NCBI GenBank assembly: GCA_014872815.1
Contig: WKFK01000002.1
Coordinates: forward strand, 1-64,000
Reading direction: 5' to 3'
Length of the DNA stretch: 64,000 nucleotides
Source of the DNA: Paracoccaceae bacterium
GTDB taxonomy: Bacteria; Pseudomonadota; Alphaproteobacteria; Rhodobacterales; Rhodobacteraceae
The translations under genes and the position numbers were made by a program. Below, piece by piece: positions 7,809 through 15,937 of this stretch; the first letter of the stretch is position 1; the number at the start of each line of letters is the position of its first letter. The notes beneath the pieces are model-generated. The model had not been told where the DNA came from. It did no database searches and saw only the letters and a program-made list of their open reading frames with translations.

Positions 7809-8984
7809 TCAGTTCGCGCTCGGCATGCGCCGCTCGATCATTTCCACAAACCAGCTGCTGCCCAGCGGGATCGCATCGTCGTTGAAGTTGTATTCCGGGT
7901 GGTGGCACTGTGCGCTATCACCATTCCCCAAATGAATGTAGGCTCCCGGGCGCTCTTCCAACATGAAAGAGAAGTCCTCTGCCGGCATGATGGGATCAAC
8001 GTCTGGGTCCACATTGGCCTCGCCCGCCACCGCTTGCGCAGCTTCAACAGCAAACTCGGTTTCACGATCATGATTGACCGTCACCGGATAGCCCTCTTCC
8101 CAGATCACGTCCGCCGTTGCACCAAAGGCCAACGCCGTGTGCGTCGCTACCTCGCGAATGCGGCGTTCGGCCAACTCCCGGTTGTTGTTGTCAAGCGTGC
8201 GCACGGTGCCTTTCATCCGCACGGTATGCGCGATCACATTGGAGGCGTTGCTGTCAGTCTCCAATGTCCCAACCGTCAACACGACCCGTTCGATTGGCTT
8301 CACATTGCGTGACACAATGCTTTGCAAAGATACCAAAATCTGCGCGGCCACCAAGGTGGTGTCCACCGCTGCCGCAGGCTCCGCGGCGTGACCGCCCTTG
8401 CCCGTAACCACGATTTCGAATTCATCTGCCGACGCCATGAGCGCCCCGGGACGAATGCCAAATTCTCCAACCGGTACGCCCGGCGCATTGTGCATGCCGT
8501 AGACTTCCTGAATGTTCCAGCGATCCATCATCCCGTCACGGCACATCTCACGGCCACCACCGCCGCCCTCTTCAGCGGGTTGGAAGATCATCACCGCCGT
8601 GCCGTCAAAGTTCCGCGTTTCCGCTAGATACTTCGCCGCGCCCAGCAACATCGCCGTATGGCCGTGATGCCCACAGGCGTGCATTTTGCCATCTATCTTG
8701 GAGGCATATTCCAGCCCGGTCGCCTCATGAATGGGCAGCGCGTCCATATCCGCGCGCAGGCCAATGACGCGACCTTTGGTGTCCGTCTTGCCTTTGATGA
8801 CCGCAACAACGCCGGTGCGCCCAATGCCCGGTGTGACCTCATCCACGCCAAATTCTTTTAGGCGCGCCTGCACAAACTCCGCTGTCTCATGCACATCAAA
8901 CATCAACTCCGGATTCTCATGCAGATGGCGCCGCCACCCGGTGATCTCTTCGTGCATTTGCGCAATACGATTGCGGACGGGCAT
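7809..8984 (-). CDS. M20D-family amidohydrolase, copy 3, altered metal motif
   Basis: This is a 391-residue protein if started at the ATG ending at 8984, which has a GGAGGAA ribosome site 6 nt upstream and aligns with the N termini of copies 1 and 2. A longer frame reaches 9080 but adds an unrelated 32 residues. It has RADMDALP, PAEEGGGGG, GKGGHAAEP and EDFSFMLEERPGAY. The usually invariant ACGHDGH motif reads ACGHHGH (Asp to His at residue 107), and MGGEDF reads MPAEDF. Metal binding or specificity may therefore differ from the other two. It is the first gene of the three-gene operon, whose promoter lies in the spacer shared with the histidine kinase gene. Confidence 0.92.
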   Translation of the reverse strand: MPVRNRIAQMHEEITGWRRHLHENPELMFDVHETAEFVQARLKEFGVDEVTPGIGRTGVVAVIKGKTDTKGRVIGLRADMDALPIHEATGLEYASKIDGKMHACGHHGHTAMLLGAAKYLAETRNFDGTAVMIFQPAEEGGGGGREMCRDGMMDRWNIQEVYGMHNAPGVPVGEFGIRPGALMASADEFEIVVTGKGGHAAEPAAAVDTTLVAAQILVSLQSIVSRNVKPIERVVLTVGTLETDSNASNVIAHTVRMKGTVRTLDNNNRELAERRIREVATHTALAFGATADVIWEEGYPVTVNHDRETEFAVEAAQAVAGEANVDPDVDPIMPAEDFSFMLEERPGAYIHLGNGDSAQCHHPEYNFNDDAIPLGSSWFVEMIERRMPSAN

Positions 8985-9032
8985 GGGCACTTCCTCCAAA
9001 ATGACATGATGTTCTGATCGCTGCGGCGAGAC

Positions 9033-9046
9033 TGAACGATTGTTCA
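9033..9046. promoter_or_regulatory. Palindrome in divergent spacer (operator candidate)
   Basis: TGAAC-GATT-GTTCA is a perfect 5-4-5 inverted repeat lying between the divergent amidohydrolase operon (start 8984) and the kinase gene (start 9179). The shape resembles TetR-family operators, but no TetR gene lies nearby. Confidence 0.45.
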
Positions 9047-9178
9047 ATGACTGACAAGAGCCCCATTCAAAATAATTCACTTATCAAGCAAAGCTTTCAT
9101 TAACCCTGCGTCAACATGATCCAAAAATCAGGCGTTCCCACGCTCGCGCCCGCAGAAACAACGCGCTAATGTCGCGAA

Positions 9179-10945
9179 ATGCGCACATGGATACGCCACC
9201 GGGCAACGATTCTTCTTCTCTTCTTCATCCTGCTCCTCGCCCTCGCCAGCGGCGTTTGGCGCTATGGCTATGTACAGGCCCTTGATCAACTGGCCCGACG
9301 GGGCGAAGCCGACCTGGCGCTGGCCGCCGACAGGCTCACCGCGCAGCTGCAACGGTATCAAGAACTTGCAGTCCTGATGGCCGAGCATCCGACGCTACTC
9401 GCCCTGAGCAAATATCAGACGAACCCTCAGCCCAGCGCCGACTTACTGTTAGAAGTGGCGGATAAAACCGCAGCGCTGGATCTGATCTACGCCAGCGCAG
9501 ATGGCACCATCTTGGCGACAGCACAAGAAAAGGCTGCGCCCTCGCAAAACCTGACTGGAGCGCCTTATTTTGCCCGCGCCCTGCACGGCGCCATCGGCAC
9601 CCATCACGCGGTTGATCCACGCTTTGATCAAAGAGCTTTTTACTTTTCCGCCCCCAGCTTTGGGCCTGACGGCAAGGTCTCTGCGGTCCTGACGGTGGTT
9701 GTCGACATGGCAGATGTGGAAAGTAACTGGCGTGGTGACGGCCCTGCTGTCTACTTTGTAGACGACGCCAAAGAGGTCTTTATCACCAACCGCTCCGAAC
9801 TCTTGTTTTGGCAGCGTCCGGAAGGCAGCACCGGCCTCGCTCCCCCTGATGCCCCTGCCCCCGCTTTTTCGAGCCAATTCACGGCAGGCTATGAGCTCTG
9901 GAAAATGGACTGGGGGCCCTACATTCCCGCTCGCGGCCTGCACATCGTAAAAGACCTGCCGATCATCGATCTGGTTGCAGAAGCCATTGTTGATGTCAGC
10001 TTCGCACGCCGCATCGCGGGCCTGCAAGCCGGAGCCATCGCAGCCGTGGTCATGGTCTTTGGCCTGATCCTTCTACAAGTTCTCGAGCGCCGCCGCGTGC
10101 TTGCGCAGGCCAACGCCGAACTCGAAGAACGCGTGACACACCGCACCAAAGCTCTGTCCGCCACCAACGAAGCCCTGCGCCGTGAGATTAGTGAACGTGA
10201 AGAGGCCGAAGCCGCCCTCAAAAAAGCCCAAGCTGATCTGGTGCAGGCAGGAAAACTCTCCGCCCTTGGTCAAATGAGCGCCGGCATCAGCCATGAACTC
10301 AACCAGCCCCTTCAGGCCATTCAAACTTTTGCCGACAACGGCACCCGCTTCTTGACGCGCAAGAATATCGAAAAAGCGGGCGAGAACCTCATCCGTATTT
10401 CGCAAATGGCCACCCGCATGGCCCGTATCATCAAAAACCTGCGCGCATTTGCCCGCAATGAAAACGAGCCCATGGGCAAGGTCGATCTTGTCGCCACGAT
10501 CAGCCAGGCCGTCGAACTCACGGAGCTCCGCCTCAATCAAGACAACATCAGCCTCAGCTGGGCGGCACATTCCTACAACCACCCGATCTATGCTTTGGGT
10601 GGCGAAGTCCGCCTTGCTCAGGTTTTCGTAAACCTGATCAACAACGCCGCCGACGCCATGTCAGACAGCGAAACCCGCCAAATCGACATCTCCATCATGA
10701 CAGCCCCGCGCCTCTGCGTGCACATTCGCGACACAGGCCCCGGCATCGACGCCCCCGATAAGATCTTCGAACCGTTTTACACCACCAAGGAAGTGGGCAG
10801 TTCCGAAGGCATGGGCCTCGGCCTCTCCATCAGCTATGGCTTGGTGCAAAGCTTCGGCGGGAACATCCGTGGCACCAACCTGCCGTCAGGCGGCGCCCTG
10901 TTCACCGTCGAGCTGGACCAATGGCAAGAGGAGAGCCAGCCATGA
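9179..10945 (+). CDS. dctB: DctB-like membrane sensor histidine kinase
   Basis: The 588-residue protein has a membrane segment at about 9-28, a large periplasmic sensor region to about 280 (PDC-type by length and position), a second membrane segment near 285-305, and a coiled linker. The HisKA box GISHELNQPLQAI carries the phospho-acceptor H372, and the HATPase domain shows DTGPGI and GMGLGLSIS. The HELNQPL box and overall layout match the DctB subgroup, which senses C4-dicarboxylates. No dicarboxylate transporter lies nearby, so the ligand here is open. The stop overlaps the next start (ATGA), so it is cotranscribed and presumably pairs with the downstream regulator. Confidence 0.9.
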   Translation: MRTWIRHRATILLLFFILLLALASGVWRYGYVQALDQLARRGEADLALAADRLTAQLQRYQELAVLMAEHPTLLALSKYQTNPQPSADLLLEVADKTAALDLIYASADGTILATAQEKAAPSQNLTGAPYFARALHGAIGTHHAVDPRFDQRAFYFSAPSFGPDGKVSAVLTVVVDMADVESNWRGDGPAVYFVDDAKEVFITNRSELLFWQRPEGSTGLAPPDAPAPAFSSQFTAGYELWKMDWGPYIPARGLHIVKDLPIIDLVAEAIVDVSFARRIAGLQAGAIAAVVMVFGLILLQVLERRRVLAQANAELEERVTHRTKALSATNEALRREISEREEAEAALKKAQADLVQAGKLSALGQMSAGISHELNQPLQAIQTFADNGTRFLTRKNIEKAGENLIRISQMATRMARIIKNLRAFARNENEPMGKVDLVATISQAVELTELRLNQDNISLSWAAHSYNHPIYALGGEVRLAQVFVNLINNAADAMSDSETRQIDISIMTAPRLCVHIRDTGPGIDAPDKIFEPFYTTKEVGSSEGMGLGLSISYGLVQSFGGNIRGTNLPSGGALFTVELDQWQEESQP

Positions 10946-12168
10946 CAGCGCCTGTTCTGGTGGTGGATGACGACCCCATCGTGCGCGAAGCCCTGACCCA
11001 GACGCTGGAGCTTGAAGAGTTCCCGGTGATCTCCGCAGGCTCTTTTGTTGAGGCCAAAGACCACATCACCGCGACGTTCGCCGGCGTGATCCTCTCGGAC
11101 ATGCGCATGCCGGGCCGCGACGGCTTTCACCTGCTGCAATTCACCCGCGACACCGACGCGGAACTGCCGGTGATCCTGCTCACCGGCGAAGGCGACATTC
11201 CCATGGCCGTGCGTGCCATGACCCAGGGCGCCTTTGGTTTCCTGGAAAAACCCTGCGCTCCGGCGGAACTCATCGCCGTGATCGAACGCGCCCAAAGGGC
11301 CCGCGCCATGGCGCTGGAAAACCGCCGCCTCAAAGCACAGCTGGAAACCGGCGACGCCGCGGCCCGTATCATCTACGGCACCTCCCCCCAAGCCGAGGCC
11401 CTGCGCCATCGCGCCCGCTCGGTCGCCCGCATCAACGCCGAAGTGCTGATCTCTGGCCCGCCCGGCGCGGGTATCTCCAAGGTGGCCGAGGTCATCCACC
11501 TCTGTGGCGCTCACCCCGAGGGCCCTTTTGCCAAACACACTGCCGCAGGCATGGACCCCGCCGACTTTGCCGCACTCATTGAGGACACCCAAGGCGGCAG
11601 TCTCTTTTTGGACGAAGTGCAATCCATGCCGATGCAGACGCAATTTGCCCTGCTGACCCTGCTGGAAACCGGCGAACACCCGCGCCTGATCTTTGGCAGC
11701 GCCACACCGCTGGATGACGCCGTGCAATCCGGTGCCCTACACGCCGACCTCTACTACCGGCTCGAAGCGCTGCAAGTCCGAATTCCGGCGCTGTCCGAGC
11801 GCCCCGAGGACATCCCTGTGCTCTTCCGTCACTACGTGGCACAGGCCGCTGAACAGGCCGGAATCGCCGCACCCGAGATCACACCCGAGGTGATCTCATC
11901 GCTGATGGCACAGGACTGGCCCGGCAACGCACGCGCCCTAATGAGCGCCGCCATGCGCTTCACCCTCGGCCTACCGGGCGAGGAAACCCAAACCGCTGGC
12001 CTGGGCTTGGCCGATCAGATGGCGCAGGTTGAGCGCTCTTTGCTGGCAGAGGCGCTGCGCAAGCACCGAGGTCGGGCCGCAGCCGCCGCCGAAGCGCTCA
12101 GGCTGCCGCGCAAAACCATGTACGACAAACTTGCCAAATACGGCCTCAAGCCCGAAAGCTTCCGATGA
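10942..12168 (+). CDS. dctD: DctD/NtrC-family response regulator lacking GAFTGA and P-loop
   Basis: The 408-residue protein has a receiver domain (about 5-115, phospho-acceptor D53 in SDMRM, LTGEGD, then K in EKP), an AAA+ domain (about 139-335) and a C-terminal Fis-type helix-turn-helix (RKTMYDKL). The AAA+ domain is reduced. The Walker A position reads GPPGAGISK with no GKE/GKS, and the stretch that should contain ELFGHE and GAFTGA is deleted between EGPFAKHTAAG and EDTQGGSLFLDE; Walker B (LFLDEV) remains. GAFTGA contacts sigma54, so this is unlikely to be a classical sigma54 activator. I chose the ATG at 10942 (GAGGAGAG ribosome site, ATGA overlap with the kinase stop) over 10921. Confidence 0.88.
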   Translation: MTAPVLVVDDDPIVREALTQTLELEEFPVISAGSFVEAKDHITATFAGVILSDMRMPGRDGFHLLQFTRDTDAELPVILLTGEGDIPMAVRAMTQGAFGFLEKPCAPAELIAVIERAQRARAMALENRRLKAQLETGDAAARIIYGTSPQAEALRHRARSVARINAEVLISGPPGAGISKVAEVIHLCGAHPEGPFAKHTAAGMDPADFAALIEDTQGGSLFLDEVQSMPMQTQFALLTLLETGEHPRLIFGSATPLDDAVQSGALHADLYYRLEALQVRIPALSERPEDIPVLFRHYVAQAAEQAGIAAPEITPEVISSLMAQDWPGNARALMSAAMRFTLGLPGEETQTAGLGLADQMAQVERSLLAEALRKHRGRAAAAAEALRLPRKTMYDKLAKYGLKPESFR

Positions 12169-13331
12169 CCCGCCCGGCCAGCCCAGCGCCAGAGACATTG
12201 ACCCGCCGCGCCGGGTGGCTGGCGATTGCCGCCATGTTTGGCCTCAACGGCGCGCTTTTTGGCCTCTGGGCCAGCCGCATCCCCGCTTTCAAGGCCACCC
12301 ATGAGCTGAGCCATGCGGGGCTCGGCGCGCTCCTGCTGCTGCTGGCCGGTGGGGCGATCTGCGCCTTCCCCCTAGCGGGCCGTCTGGCCGACCACTATGG
12401 CGCGGCACGTGTGACCAAAACCTTGGCAATTATCAAAATCACCGCACTGTTAGCGCTCGCAATCGCCCCCAACGTGCCCATGCTCGCCATCGCGCTTTTC
12501 TTCTTTGGGGCGATCCACGGCGGCATGGATGTCACCATGAACGCCTGGGGCGCAGAGGTCGAACGTTGGGCCAAACGCCCACAGATGTCCTCATATCATG
12601 CTATGTGGAGCCTTGGCGCCGGGCTGGCGGCAGGCACCGGCTTTGTGGCGATCTCTCTTGGCGCAACCCCGCTTGTGCATTTTGCTCTAATCGGCCTGCC
12701 GGTTGTGGCCCTGCTCTGCTGGCTGGGCAATATTTCTTGGACCTCCCCCACCAACCGTGACAGCAAGGCGCCGATCTTCTCCATTCCAAAAGGTCAGCTT
12801 GTGCTGGTCGGCCTGCTGGCGTTTGGGGCCTCGATGGGGGAGGGTGCAATCGCTGACTGGAGCGCCGTCTATCTGGTGGATATCGGCGGCGCGCCTGAAA
12901 ACTGGGCCGCCATGGGCTATGCAATCTTCTCGGTGACCATGGTGGCAATGCGCCTGCTTGGCGACATGATCACCCGCATGACTTCCCCGGAAATGGCCGC
13001 CCGCGTCAGCGGCCTCATCGCGGCCGGCGGCGCCGCGCTCACCGTGCTCTTCCCGACACCCCCGCTCATCCTAACGGGCTTTGTGCTGATGGGCATCGGC
13101 TACGCCCTGATCTTCCCCCTCGCCTTCAGCCGCGCCGCCAACGACCCCCACGAAAGCCCCGGCAAAGCCCTCGCGGGCACAGCCACCTTCGGCTATGGCG
13201 GCATGTTGTTGGGCCCGCCGGTGATTGGTTTCATCGCCAACGCGACCTCGCTAAGGGTGTCGTTTGGTGTGTTGGCCGTGCTGGCGCTGATGATTGCGGC
13301 GCTGAGTGGGGCGTTGAAGCGGGACGAGTGA
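12165..13331 (+). CDS. Major facilitator superfamily transporter
   Basis: The 388-residue hydrophobic protein shows about twelve membrane segments and the loop 2-3 motif GRLADHYGAARV. The opening GLNGALFGLWASRIPAFK and the HGGMDVTMNAWG stretch resemble YbjJ-type MFS proteins. Substrate and direction are unknown. Its ATG overlaps the stop of the response regulator (ATGA), so the kinase, regulator and transporter form one operon; a transporter controlled by, or sensing for, this two-component pair is plausible. The stop lies only 9 nt from the stop of the convergent sulfatase gene. Confidence 0.88.
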   Translation: MTRPASPAPETLTRRAGWLAIAAMFGLNGALFGLWASRIPAFKATHELSHAGLGALLLLLAGGAICAFPLAGRLADHYGAARVTKTLAIIKITALLALAIAPNVPMLAIALFFFGAIHGGMDVTMNAWGAEVERWAKRPQMSSYHAMWSLGAGLAAGTGFVAISLGATPLVHFALIGLPVVALLCWLGNISWTSPTNRDSKAPIFSIPKGQLVLVGLLAFGASMGEGAIADWSAVYLVDIGGAPENWAAMGYAIFSVTMVAMRLLGDMITRMTSPEMAARVSGLIAAGGAALTVLFPTPPLILTGFVLMGIGYALIFPLAFSRAANDPHESPGKALAGTATFGYGGMLLGPPVIGFIANATSLRVSFGVLAVLALMIAALSGALKRDE

Positions 13332-13340
13332 GCCTTTTCG

Positions 13341-14780
13341 CTACTGATTTGGGGGAATATACGGATCCGGAGTTCCAGGCGGAATGGGCGGATAAGTCAC
13401 AAATGTTGCCAAGTGCTCCTGCAACTGAGGCAGCGCCTTTTCGGCTGCCCAGGTATGGGGGAACAGAACGCTTTCACGTTCATGCGGATCATTTAGAAGG
13501 TTGTATACGCGAGGTGTATCGAATGTCTCAGTTGGACTGAAAGCTGTTGTGTTCTCTTTAAACAGCACCTTCCAGTCCTTCCATTTCACCCCAAAAATTT
13601 GCTCCCCCATATAAACAATCACACCTTCACGGCCAGAGTTGGGCTGATCCCCCACAAAAAACGCGGACTGGTCAATTCCATCAAACGCTCTATCTGTTGG
13701 AACCTCTCCACCGGCAAAAGCTGCCAGTGTTGGAAATAAGTCCATGGAATGCACGACGTCATTGCTGACAGATCCCGCCGGAATTCTTCCCGGCCATTTG
13801 ATAGCAAAGGGCACCCGAAGGCTCCCTTCGAGACTCGTGAAAAGCGTCCCGCGCCAAGGGCCAGCGCTGCCTTGAACAGGCGGCGTGGGCGACACATTGG
13901 CATTGCCAACTGGTACAGCTTCCGGTCCGTTGTCCGCCGTGAAGATCACTACCGTGTTTTCCGCTACACCGGCATCCTCCAAAGCCTGAACCACGCGCCC
14001 GATATACGTATCCGTTTGATGCAAAATATCTGCCCAAACCCCGTTTCCGGTCACCCCATCAAAATCCGGATGGGGGATATTTGGGTAGTGGGTATTGGTA
14101 TATGCGAGGTAGATGAAAAACGGATCATCCTCATTGCTTTTCCGACCTATGTAGTCGATCGCCATTTCGGTGAGGTCACCATCGATGAGACCACGGTAGT
14201 CGATGTCATAATCCCGCGCCACAGTCGCTGGTTCACCAGCTTTCCCCTGCATCACCACGGGGTTCTCCATCCCTGCTTCTGCAAACCCCGCCAATTGACG
14301 CCAGACTGTAACGTCTGTGGTTTCTACAGCGTAGAATTCATCAAAGCCCTGATTGCTGGGATAGCGCCCTTCAGACCACCCAAGATGCCACTTCCCATAC
14401 ATTGCGGTGCTGTACCCGGCGTCCTTGAGCATTTCCGCCATCGTGACTTCCCATTGCGTCAAGCCATAGACGCCGCCGCCTAAAGGCACTGTGTGGTTGC
14501 CACTACGCACGCCGTAGCGCCCGGTCATGGTAGCCGCACGCGAAGGGGTGCACTGGCTTTCAACGTTGAAGTTGGTGAGACGAAGGCCTTCTGCCGCCAA
14601 TGCATCCATGGCCGGTGTTGGCGCACCACGAATAATGCCGCCCCCATTAAAGCCAGGTTCGCCCCAGCCAAAATTATCGAGAAAAATGAAAACGACGTTT
14701 GGTTTTTCCTGCGCCCACACACCTGAGGCGAAAGCAAGCGAAGCACAGAATGACGCAATCCAAGACTTTAGTGAGTTCAT
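13341..14780 (-). CDS. Secreted sulfatase (arylsulfatase family)
   Basis: From the ATG ending at 14780 the protein has 479 residues and a Sec signal peptide (MNSLKSW ... SGVWA, cleavage near residue 23). That start has a GGAG ribosome site; an upstream frame to 14843 lacks a signal context. The type I sulfatase motif C77-T-P-S-R provides the cysteine that becomes formylglycine. Metal-ligand regions are visible at FLDNFGWGE and FTADNGPEA, and the KWHLG motif is present. It should hydrolyse sulfate esters in the periplasm or outside. The substrate is unknown. No formylglycine-generating enzyme lies in the window. A phased repeat array lies 112 nt upstream of the start. Confidence 0.92.
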   Translation of the reverse strand: MNSLKSWIASFCASLAFASGVWAQEKPNVVFIFLDNFGWGEPGFNGGGIIRGAPTPAMDALAAEGLRLTNFNVESQCTPSRAATMTGRYGVRSGNHTVPLGGGVYGLTQWEVTMAEMLKDAGYSTAMYGKWHLGWSEGRYPSNQGFDEFYAVETTDVTVWRQLAGFAEAGMENPVVMQGKAGEPATVARDYDIDYRGLIDGDLTEMAIDYIGRKSNEDDPFFIYLAYTNTHYPNIPHPDFDGVTGNGVWADILHQTDTYIGRVVQALEDAGVAENTVVIFTADNGPEAVPVGNANVSPTPPVQGSAGPWRGTLFTSLEGSLRVPFAIKWPGRIPAGSVSNDVVHSMDLFPTLAAFAGGEVPTDRAFDGIDQSAFFVGDQPNSGREGVIVYMGEQIFGVKWKDWKVLFKENTTAFSPTETFDTPRVYNLLNDPHERESVLFPHTWAAEKALPQLQEHLATFVTYPPIPPGTPDPYIPPNQ

Positions 14781-14892
14781 AGTCAAACTCCGATCAATAA
14801 ATGGAATGCATCTCAATAGACGCGCCAAATCACCTTTGGTCAACTCCTGCTAAGTTGGCGCAGCCCCCGTTAACCTCTCCCCTCCCCAAAAC

Positions 14893-14935
14893 GCACCTCC
14901 GTAAAACAGACGCGATACCGACGTTATACCGACGT
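14893..14935 (-). promoter_or_regulatory. 11-bp phased direct-repeat array (copy B), upstream of sulfatase
   Basis: On the reverse strand, four 11-bp units run in a row: ACGTCGGTATA, ACGTCGGTATC, GCGTCTGTTTT and ACGGAGGTGC. The array is identical to the one at 34894 at 38 of 43 positions and, like it, ends 112 nt before the start codon of the gene it faces. The 11-bp phase places units on one face of the helix, as in OmpR/PhoB-type sites. The function is inferred, not known. Confidence 0.6.
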
Positions 14936-14975
14936 GATTTTTAGCGGTTTTGCCAAAACGGCCAAACCTTAACGC

Positions 14976-15437
14976 TCAGAGCGGTAGCATGCTGGTAGAC
15001 TTGATTTCTTCCATAGATAACAAAGCGGTAACATTGTGCACCTTCACCTCTGAAATCAGAGCTTGATAAAAGGTGTCATAAGCGCGCGCATTCTGCACCT
15101 GAACTTTCAGGATATAGTCTATGTCCCCCGCCAGCCGGTGCGCTTCCAAAACTTCAGGGCGCTCGCGTAGGGCTTTGAGGAACTTCTGCTGCCAATCCGC
15201 CTCATGCTCGCTGGTGCGGATCAAAACAAAGAAACAGGCATCAAAACCAAGGGCTTCCGCATCCAGTAGCACCGTCTGCTGCCGGATCACCCCGGCCTCT
15301 TTGAGTTTGCGAATGCGATTCCACACTGGCGTCTTGGAAGAGCCCACACGTTTGGCAATTTCATCCAAAGATTGCGCGGCATCCCGTTGCAGCTCGCCGA
15401 GAATTTTCTTATCCATATCGTCAATACGCAACGCCAT
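14976..15437 (-). CDS. Lrp/AsnC-family transcriptional regulator
   Basis: A 153-residue protein from the ATG ending at 15437 (an upstream frame adds 16 unrelated residues). The N-terminal winged helix-turn-helix reads LDEIAKRVGSSKTPVWNRIRKLKEAGVI; the C-terminal half is the RAM ligand-binding domain (VLEAHRLAGDIDYILKV). Proteins of this family form octamers and sense amino acids or other small ligands. The gene is divergent from the sulfite reductase operon, and a palindrome at 15509 lies in the shared 141-nt spacer. I infer control of sulfur assimilation, perhaps responding to a sulfur compound. Confidence 0.92.
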   Translation of the reverse strand: MALRIDDMDKKILGELQRDAAQSLDEIAKRVGSSKTPVWNRIRKLKEAGVIRQQTVLLDAEALGFDACFFVLIRTSEHEADWQQKFLKALRERPEVLEAHRLAGDIDYILKVQVQNARAYDTFYQALISEVKVHNVTALLSMEEIKSTSMLPL

Positions 15438-15508
15438 CCCATTTTCCCCGTTCTTCGTGGAACACCGGCGCCTCACCCACAGCACACCGGAACATACGTT
15501 TCTATTTT

Positions 15509-15523
15509 CGCCAGTATCTGGCG
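15509..15523. promoter_or_regulatory. Palindromic operator candidate between Lrp gene and cys operon
   Basis: CGCCAG-TAT-CTGGCG is a perfect 6-3-6 inverted repeat in the spacer shared by the Lrp-type gene (start 15437) and the DUF2849 gene (start 15579). Length and symmetry suit an Lrp/AsnC dimer site. Assignment to this regulator is inference. Confidence 0.5.
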
Positions 15524-15578
15524 GTTATGCGGGACAATTTCCTATATTCACCTGGAAGTCAAACCCCGGGAGAGTCTC

Positions 15579-15902
15579 ATGCCACGCGCATTCACACCCA
15601 AAGTCATCACCGCCAACGCCCTCATCGAAGGCGACGTGATTTATTTCACCAAAGACGACACTTGGACCCGTGATCTGGCCTGTGCCGAGTATCTCACGGA
15701 TGAGGCGCACGCGCAGGTGCGTCTGTTGGAAGCAGCACAGCAAGTGGAATTGGTGGTTGGCGCCTATCTGGCGGATGCCGCCGAGGGCGAAAACGGCCCT
15801 GAACCGACACACTTCCGCGAAGAATTCCGCCGGACCGGGCCGTCAAACTACTTCCACGGCAAGCAAGCAGAAACACAGCAACAGGATGGTCAGGCCGCCT
15901 GA
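15579..15902 (+). CDS. DUF2849 protein, first gene of the sulfite-reduction operon
   Basis: The 107-residue soluble protein opens MPRAFTPKVITANALIEGDVIYF and contains an acidic middle and a PSNYFHG motif near the end. It matches the DUF2849 family, usually found just upstream of the nitrite/sulfite reductase gene in alphaproteobacteria. The start at 15579 has a GGGAGAG ribosome site; a longer frame from 15372 overlaps the divergent regulator and is unlikely. Its role is undefined; genomic context suggests a part in sulfite reduction or its regulation. The gap to cysI is 35 nt. Confidence 0.85.
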   Translation: MPRAFTPKVITANALIEGDVIYFTKDDTWTRDLACAEYLTDEAHAQVRLLEAAQQVELVVGAYLADAAEGENGPEPTHFREEFRRTGPSNYFHGKQAETQQQDGQAA

Positions 15903-15937
15903 TCGGCCTCTCCTGCAGCAAACAAAAGGGTTTCCCC

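Noticed and set aside
7125-8312. A 395-codon forward frame over the amidohydrolase genes
   Set aside because: It spans the junction of two well-supported reverse-strand genes and its sequence is compositional antisense of their conserved motifs.
13328-13540. A 70-codon forward frame at the MFS/sulfatase junction
   Set aside because: It lies within the end of the sulfatase gene on the other strand and has no features of its own.
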